This document shows, one piece after another, positions 59,297-64,000 of a stretch of DNA of 64,000 nt. Under the pieces are notes generated by a model, which saw only the letters and a list, made by a program, of their open reading frames with translations, was not told where the DNA came from and ran no database searches. The DNA lies in the NCBI GenBank assembly GCA_960531495.1, contig OY482848.1, forward strand, positions 32,239,177 through 32,303,176, written 5' to 3'. This stretch comes from Zeus faber (Eukaryota > Chordata > Actinopteri > Zeiformes > Zeidae). Position 1 is the first letter of the stretch; each line of letters opens with the position of its first letter. Both the position numbers and the translations under genes were made by a program.

Positions 59297-60751
59297 CTAT
59301 TTAAAAGAAAAAAACCTTGAAAAAATGAACTGATCAATTGAAGGTACCTGTCTGCGGTACTTATACAGGATGCGGCGACCAGTTCCCAGGTGAGAAACTC
59401 TAAGGAGCTGGTTAAAAAAACAATTACAAAAACATGTTCAGGACATTACCCAGACACACAGACTCCAGTACAAGCCCAACTTCACATTATCCATCAAAAT
59501 AGAATACCAACACTTATACACAAATTAATGAAAAAATAAATGTTATTCTGCCTAATACGGCGTCTCTCAAGCTCTCAAGCTTGGGCTTGAGAGAAGACAA
59601 TTTTCAGACCTCAGGTCTAAGTAAGAACTTCAAATACTGTATTTATCTCACTTAGAACACATTGAATGTGAGAACTTGTGTTTTCCCTTGACGGTCTGCA
59701 TCAAGGGAACACAATTTAACATTACCGTGGGGGGGGGGGTTTGAAGCACTTATCGAGGATTTCCATCATTTTCCTGGAACCCTGTGCTTCATACAGGACT
59801 GATAGGGTGATGTATTTTTTTACTGAATGACAAAAGTTCTGCGGGGAGTAAGCCAGACGCAGAGCCGAGACATAGTTTCATATGACAGGCGATGGAGGAG
59901 ATGATTGGCGCTAAAGCAACCTCTTTGCGTACGTGCTTAGTTATGTAATACGGGATATCTCCTGTCCCAGATTAGTATCTCCCTTCTTTGCCAATAGCTC
60001 CATGCTCTTCATGCTCGCACCCATCCAAAAATGAGGCACTATGTACTCCATACTACATGTTCTTACCGCCATCCAGCGTACTTTTTGTGTGCGAGTAAAA
60101 AGAACAATGTATGACCGGATACACTCGATCGTCATACAGTATACGCATGCCATTGCCTTGCAGCACGTTACAGGTTGATGACAACACTGCGTAGAAGGTT
60201 TTATCGGTGTCTTGCCCTCACAATGCATTGTGGGATACACTTGCCAGCGTAGCGTTCCGTCTTTGTGTCTATTCGCTGGTAGTATGGTTTCGACATACTA
60301 AACTCATCTAATTTGGCATGATAATAGTAAGTTAGTATGCCATTTTACGTGTTGCTTACATTGTTGCTAGCCTGCTTGGAGTCACGAGACATTGGATCAT
60401 CAGCCTCAACCAATGAAGGAAGAAAGGATTAATAGACTTGCTCTACTTTAGACATGGGCCAATCCTGATGCAAATGAACTACTGTTGCCATTTACGATTG
60501 TAATTCGGTGGCAAACAACAATGAGTCAAGGTTGGAACCATCCACACACACACCTGGCCATCTTCAGAGTAATCGACAGTCACCGAGGCGTTGCTCTCAG
60601 GGGGGCGGTAGATGTTCCTGTAGTAGCCAATGGATCGTACAGTCTGCATGGTGTGTCTGGCCACGCTGGGCATGGTCACCGCTGACAGACGGTCCCCAGA
60701 GTCGTAGTCGAAGATGTACTGGTGCTGGCTGTGCAGGAGCAGAACCATGGA
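49440..60751 (-). CDS. tenm3: Teneurin, C-terminal eleven coding exons (partial; 5' part outside window)
   Basis: Exons in translation order: 60751-60554, 59407-59348, 59219-58875, 57760-57516, 56448-56267, 56099-55897, 55623-55513, 54750-54608, 52119-51995, 51139-51009 and 50195-49440. All borders are GT/AG, phases agree, and the total is 2499 nt (832 aa plus stop). Teneurins are type II transmembrane adhesion proteins; their large extracellular region contains a YD-repeat barrel, an Rhs-type core and a Tox-GHH-like end, and binds latrophilins at synapses. The YD/Rhs landmarks and the terminal [10 protein letters not shown] fit vertebrate teneurins; the last exon reads most like TENM3 to me, though TENM2 or TENM4 is possible. 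EGF repeats, NHL domain and transmembrane segment must lie beyond 64000. Confidence 0.93.
49443..49571 (-). other. tenm3: TCAP-like peptide at the teneurin C-terminus
   Basis: The last 43 residues, starting [15 protein letters not shown] and ending QSEIGRR, correspond to the teneurin C-terminal associated peptide, a bioactive peptide with a Gly-Arg-Arg type end suited to processing and amidation. Release in fish is known only from family literature, not from this sequence. Confidence 0.8.
50196..51008 (-). other. Teneurin intron
   Basis: Holds (AG)n beside the acceptor, (TA)n near 50475-50503 and AT-rich stretches, and no element termini. Confidence 0.7.
51009..51139 (-). CDS. tenm3: Teneurin exon: [20 protein letters not shown]
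   Basis: 131 nt, ending SQLWDDLP. The acceptor is GTCTTTCTAG|AT and the donor TGCCC|GTACGT. Confidence 0.95.
51995..52119 (-). CDS. tenm3: Teneurin exon: [20 protein letters not shown]
   Basis: 125 nt, with [14 protein letters not shown]; it ends in phase 1 at YVT(D). The acceptor is TTGCTGTACAG|G and the donor TCACAG|GTACGA. Confidence 0.95.
53600..54028 (+). mobile_element. tRNA-derived SINE with CTT tail
   Basis: Opens with CACTGCTGCCTCACAGCAAG and a pol III B-box-like GGTTCGATTCC, continues through the common fish block GTGTGGAGTTTGCATGTTCT, and ends with (CTT)n at 54006-54027. It shares its head with the 18250 and 20491 SINEs but has a different body. Confidence 0.75.
54608..54750 (-). 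CDS. tenm3: Teneurin exon: Rhs core signature
   Basis: 143 nt. [20 protein letters not shown] is the Rhs-associated core motif. It ends in phase 2. Its acceptor is preceded directly by a long (TG)n tract. Confidence 0.95.
54754..54814. repeat. (CA)n/(TG)n tract at a teneurin 3' splice site
   Basis: About 30 units. On the transcript it is (UG)n running directly into the GCAG acceptor of exon 54750-54608, replacing a normal polypyrimidine tract. Confidence 0.95.
54815..55512 (-). other. Teneurin intron
   Basis: Non-coding upstream part of the intron between exons 55623-55513 and 54750-54608. AT-rich, nothing recognised. Confidence 0.6.
55513..55623 (-). CDS. tenm3: Teneurin exon: [20 protein letters not shown]
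   Basis: 111 nt, phase 0 at both ends, ending SNGLLLKQ. Confidence 0.95.
55897..56099 (-). CDS. tenm3: Teneurin exon: [21 protein letters not shown]
   Basis: 203 nt, separated from the previous exon by only 167 nt. It includes [20 protein letters not shown] and ends at YYDLQ. Confidence 0.95.
56267..56448 (-). CDS. tenm3: Teneurin exon: YD shell, [20 protein letters not shown]
   Basis: 182 nt. It includes [20 protein letters not shown] and ends in phase 1. The acceptor is GCCAACACAG|G. Confidence 0.95.
56522..56929. mobile_element. 408-bp Tigger-like MITE, sister of 7587-7967
   Basis: Termini CAGGTACTCCTCACTTAA and complement, TA duplicated on both sides, and the same TATA-rich minisatellite core. 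Confidence 0.85.
57438..57502 (+). mobile_element. L2 3' end scrap
   Basis: GTAAGTTGCTTTGGACAAAA, CTGCTTAATC and a degenerate TAAATG tail, as at 960-1020. Confidence 0.65.
57516..57760 (-). CDS. tenm3: Teneurin exon: YD shell, [17 protein letters not shown]
   Basis: 245 nt. It ends in phase 2 after LNEKMMW. The acceptor is GCGGCGTCAG|ATC and the donor GTGGCG|GTAAGA. Confidence 0.95.
57761..58874 (-). other. Teneurin intron with LINE end and an LTR-like stretch
   Basis: A LINE 3' scrap at 58368-58430 is followed by 58430-58700 with TTTAAAAACC and ACAATAAACT spaced like a promoter and a poly(A) signal. A solo LTR is possible, but no terminal repeats were found. Confidence 0.4.
58368..58430 (-). 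mobile_element. LINE 3' end scrap
   Basis: Complement of the TTGAATC tail and GTATGTGACAAATAAA-type terminus of the 62176 LINE family. Confidence 0.75.
58875..59219 (-). CDS. tenm3: Teneurin exon: YD shell, [19 protein letters not shown]
   Basis: 345 nt, 115 codons, ending GVIYYDINQ. The acceptor is CGGCCACCCAG|AAC and the donor ACCAG|GTGAGG. Confidence 0.95.
59265..59302. repeat. (ATCT)n microsatellite
   Basis: About nine TATC units in a short teneurin intron. Confidence 0.95.
59348..59407 (-). CDS. tenm3: Teneurin 60-nt exon
   Basis: 20 codons, [20 protein letters not shown]. The acceptor is TTTTTTTAACCAG and the donor GACAG|GTACCT. Phase 0. Confidence 0.9.
59408..60553 (-). other. Teneurin intron
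   Basis: Non-coding, with no repeat recognised except a poly-G run at 59730-59740. Confidence 0.6.
60554..60751 (-). CDS. tenm3: Teneurin exon: YD shell, [17 protein letters not shown]
   Basis: 198 nt, phase 0. Blocks [16 protein letters not shown] and [18 protein letters not shown] are characteristic of teneurin YD repeats. The acceptor is TTTCCCTAG|TCC and the donor GCCAG|GTGTGT. It is the most upstream exon visible. Confidence 0.95.
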
Positions 60752-60818
60752 CTAGGGAAAGAAGAGGGGGAGTATACTGTTAGAAGAGTGCTGAAATTGA
60801 ACTGAAGACACTGGACAC

Positions 60819-61829
60819 TAGGGCTGAATGATTTAGGAAAATAATTGAATTGTGTTTGAGACCAATATTGCAATTGCGATTTTGTATGCAATTTTTTAAA
60901 AGTTCATTATCTTCTGTAATATTCACTAAATACAAGCAATAAATCATTCTAAAGTATGACCAACACAAACATTGATTCAGTCAACAAGTAAACTGTGTTA
61001 TGATGAAATTAGATAAATTGATGCATGAATTGATTTGAATAACATATCTTTATTCAAATATTGAATCGTAAAAAGAGTAGGATCATAGTAGAATATTGAC
61101 TCAGTGATTTAATTGTTCGAATCTGAAAGTTAACATAACAAACCAACAGAAATATGCAGTGTTTAAGCAGAAATGTATTATTTTTTTATAAAAATGTTGC
61201 GCACCTACATCCACATACACGGAGCACAGCTACGGCCATTAAATAATAAAAAAAAAAACGGAAAAAAACAGACGCATTATCCTGAAAGAGGCTCTGTCCA
61301 AACTCTACAGGTGTCCTGCCAGCAGCACACGCCACACACGCCGGCCCGGGCCGGAGCACCAGGTCTCACCGGAGGGCAGCGTGGAGGGTTAAAATAATCG
61401 CTATAGGCAGGGGCTGGGGGGAAGTCATGGAGAAGGTGTCCCCATTACGCATGGTTGCGTTCCATTAGGAGATAAAATTAAATAAAAACACACTGTTCTG
61501 GCGCACCAATCGCGAGCACCCCATCGCTGGCACGCGCATTGTCTGTCCCATCGGAGAGGGAGACAGGTCTGCAAAATGTGCCCCGATCGCTCCCTCTCGG
61601 CACCCCCCCCCCCCCGGGGTGGCATGCTAGGCGTCCGCGTTTCTCGCCTATAGGAAGAGACAGTGGACCCTGGACAGTGCTATTTGGTTAGATTGTGTAA
61701 CATAAACATAAAAGAAAAAAAAAATTGTATTGCAGGCTTTGCGAATTGAAAATTGCTATTGCTATATTATATTGCTATATTTTGTTAAATTGCACTGTCG
61801 GTTTGAATTTGATTAATCGTTTAGCCCTA
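60819..61829. mobile_element. Non-autonomous hAT element (1011 bp)
   Basis: Termini TAGGGCTGAATGATT and AATCGTTTAGCCCTA (inverted, imperfect) are flanked by the exact 8-bp duplication CTGGACAC (60811-60818 and 61830-61837), the hAT hallmark. The interior shows no transposase frame. It sits in a teneurin intron. Confidence 0.9.
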
Positions 61830-61837
61830 CTGGACAC

Positions 61838-62175
61838 AGTTGCTACATTTGGGACACTAGCCTTGTATGTGTTTGCCAAGTTTAGTTATTTAGAGAGAGA
61901 GAAAGGCAGGGAAGCGAAATTAACCTCCATGAGTAGCTTTTGATCTCGGCTAATGGAGCACAAAGCAGGTATTAGCATCTACTGGCCCTGTTTAATTAAG
62001 TTCCCCTTGACCTCTCAGCCAGATCTAATGGCAGAGAGGGCATCTGTGTGGGAAGATTCTAGTGTCTGCGTGCCCGGTGTATTGGTGAGAGCATGAGAGA
62101 GAAAGAGAAGACAGATGAGAAAGAAAGATGGCTAATATCAATCTGAGCTGCTGTAGAGGGATTTAATCGCAACAA
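61838..62175. other. Teneurin intron, nothing recognised
   Basis: Short host spacer between the hAT element and the LINE. Confidence 0.5.
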
Positions 62176-64000
62176 GGTTCAATATTCAAGATTCAAGATT
62201 TTTATTTGTCACATACATATACATACTTTCATACATATATGCAATGAAATGTAATGCAACGCACCCGGTGATAGCACACAATATGTCCTAGGAAAAAAAT
62301 AAAAAATAAAAGTAGAAAATTCCTTTCTAATAGACCGACTAACTGACTCCTAAAACGTAATACAGTAAGTGGAATACTTATAGGATAAGATAAGAATATA
62401 TAGAATAAAATACAATAAAAATAAATTTAAATAAAATGGAATAGATAGAGGGAATATGCCTATGTATATACAGATATGTGCATTTAAAGTGGCATGTGAA
62501 TTAAAGTGGCATGTGAATGTGAATAGTGTGAGGTAGTGTTTGGGATAATACAGCACAGTATACAACAGTACGGCGCATCAATACGGCATCACAAACAACC
62601 CTGAACAGTGACACAGTATGCGGTACAGTATGCTACATACAGTACAGTAGGTAGTGGAGCCTAGTGTATGGCTCAGTTAGGACCCCTGGTGAGGTCAGCG
62701 TTGACAGTTCTGATGGCTTGAGGGAAGAAACTCCGTCTCAGTCTCTCTGTTCTTGCTGCGTGACTGCGGAGGCGCTTGCCTGACCGCAGCAGCTGAAACA
62801 GTCCGTTGTTGGGGTGATGAGGATCCTTCATGATCCTACGGGCTCTGCTACTACACCTCCTGGTGTATAACTCCTGCAAGGGGGGGAGGGTAGTTCCAGT
62901 GGTACGTTCAGCTGAACGCACCACCCTCTGCAGGGCCCGTCTGTCCTGGGCGGTACAGTTCCCAAACCAGGCAGTGATGTTGCCTGTCAGGATGCTCTCC
63001 ACTGCTCCAGAGTAGAAGGACTTGAGGATCCTCACCGAGACCCGGAATTTCCTCAGCTGCCTGAGGGGGTAGAGACGCTGCCTCGCCTTTCTCACCAGAG
63101 TGTCTGTGTGAACAGTCCATGTTAAGTCCTCTGTGATGTGGACTCCCAGATATCTGAAGCTGCTCACCCTATCTCCCGTAGTCCCATTACTCCACAAGGG
63201 CGCGTGCGTCCTCGATTGTGATCCACGCCTAAAGTCCACAATCAGCTCCTTGGTTTTGCTGACGTTCAGGTGGAGGCTGTTGTCCTGGCACCAGAGTGAC
63301 AGGTCAGCCGCCTCCTCGCGGTAGGCCTTCTCATCGCAGTCGGTGATCAGGCCCACGACCACGGTGTCGTCAGCAAACTTGATGATGGTGTTGGAGCTGG
63401 ACCTGGCCACACAGTCATGTGTGTACAGGGAGTACAGTAGGGGGCTGAGGACGCAGCCCTGGGGGGATCCTGTATTCAGGGTGAGGGAGCTGGACATGTA
63501 CTTCCCCACCTTGACCACCTGGGGGCGGCCCGTGAGGAAGTCCAGGATCCAGGTGCACAGCGGAGCATTCAATCCGAGCTCCATCAGCTTGACAGCCAGT
63601 CTGGTGGGGACTATGGTGTTGAAAGCTGAACTATAATCGATGAACAGCAATCTTACATAGGCCCCCTTCTGGCCATTCAGGTGCGTGAGCGTGGTGTGCA
63701 GTACCTGGGAGACCACATCATCTGTGGATCTGTTTTGCCGGTACGCGAACTGCAACGGTTCCAAGGTGCGGGGAAGGGAGGCGCAGATGTAATCCTTAAT
63801 CAGCCTCTCGAAACACTTCATGACCACCGAGGTGAGGGCCACCGGACGGTAGTCATTCAGGCAGGTTGGAGAGGCCATCTTCGGCACAGGAACGACGGTG
63901 GACCTCTTGAAACAGGACGGGACCACTGATTCAGCCAGGGAGATGTTGAAAATTGTGGTGAACACCGGAGCTAGCTGGTTAGCACAGGTCTTCAGTACTC
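62176..64000 (-). mobile_element. Jockey-superfamily LINE (L2/CR1/Rex1-like), 3' portion to window edge
   Basis: The reverse transcriptase frame is open to the window edge and is followed by a 3' UTR of about 500 bp ending in ACAAATAAAAATCTTGAATC repeats. The UTR matches 38571-39073. No frameshift within the visible part, so it may be a young insertion. Confidence 0.9.
62673..63999 (-). CDS. LINE reverse transcriptase, C-terminal part
   Basis: At least 430 codons, continuing past the edge (open to 64000). RT blocks: [63 protein letters not shown], the catalytic [12 protein letters not shown], then [18 protein letters not shown]. It ends LTRGPN. It copies its own RNA at nicked target DNA. An N-terminal endonuclease would be expected outside the window. 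Confidence 0.93.
   Translation of the reverse strand, partial: VLKTCANQLAPVFTTIFNISLAESVVPSCFKRSTVVPVPKMASPTCLNDYRPVALTSVVMKCFERLIKDYICASLPRTLEPLQFAYRQNRSTDDVVSQVLHTTLTHLNGQKGAYVRLLFIDYSSAFNTIVPTRLAVKLMELGLNAPLCTWILDFLTGRPQVVKVGKYMSSSLTLNTGSPQGCVLSPLLYSLYTHDCVARSSSNTIIKFADDTVVVGLITDCDEKAYREEAADLSLWCQDNSLHLNVSKTKELIVDFRRGSQSRTHAPLWSNGTTGDRVSSFRYLGVHITEDLTWTVHTDTLVRKARQRLYPLRQLRKFRVSVRILKSFYSGAVESILTGNITAWFGNCTAQDRRALQRVVRSAERTTGTTLPPLQELYTRRCSSRARRIMKDPHHPNNGLFQLLRSGKRLRSHAARTERLRRSFFPQAIRTVNADLTRGPN

Noticed and set aside
61300-61640. CpG-rich stretch as a teneurin exon or promoter
   Set aside because: It lies inside the hAT element bounded by the CTGGACAC duplication and has no teneurin motif.

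Overview
This window is ray-finned (teleost) fish genomic DNA. Spliced vertebrate genes with small exons, tRNA-derived and L2-type fish repeats, long CA/TG microsatellites and fish-type LTR elements all point that way. I cannot name the species from sequence alone.

Two host genes lie on the minus strand. At the left (2112-11248) is a complete TRIM-family E3 ubiquitin ligase gene. I resolved ten coding exons, all with GT/AG borders and matching phases, giving about 594 aa with RING, B-box, coiled coil, PRY and SPRY. At the right (49440-60751) are the last eleven coding exons of a teneurin gene, best matched to tenm3: 832 residues of the YD/Rhs shell, the Rhs core, the C-terminal Tox-GHH-like lobe and the TCAP peptide. 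Its 5' part lies beyond the window. hAT, L2, SINE and Tigger-like elements sit in its introns, and a LINE with an open reverse transcriptase frame occupies 62176-64000.

The middle (about 15.2-45 kb) is a nest of retroelements. At 15.5-18.1 kb and 42.8-44.9 kb are two decayed Ty3/Gypsy relics with integrase BEFORE reverse transcriptase, the Gmr1-like order. At 18.1-22.6 kb a 2.24-kb unit carrying a SINE, a foldback MITE and endogenous-retrovirus (ERV) pieces is tandemly duplicated almost without change; it ends in an ERV LTR (22597-22942). A second ERV of that family lies in the opposite orientation (38.57 to 26.92 kb). A young, apparently intact chromodomain Ty3/Gypsy element (27403-32530) is inserted in its 3' non-coding region, with two mismatches between its 351-bp LTRs, a 5-bp target duplication and a candidate -1 frameshift site. 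An L1-type relic fills 39.1-41.9 kb.

The most unusual object is the minus-strand ERV. Its 1151-codon frame starts with RNase H and integrase. Without a stop it then runs into a signal peptide, two tandem V-type immunoglobulin-like domains and a Ser/Thr-rich N-glycosylated stalk. A single in-frame TGA, inside a perfect 16-bp palindrome, separates this from an envelope surface-like frame, followed after a frame change by a transmembrane-subunit frame with a furin-type site. An Ig-domain module between integrase and Env is not an arrangement I know from described retroviruses and is the leading candidate for something new.
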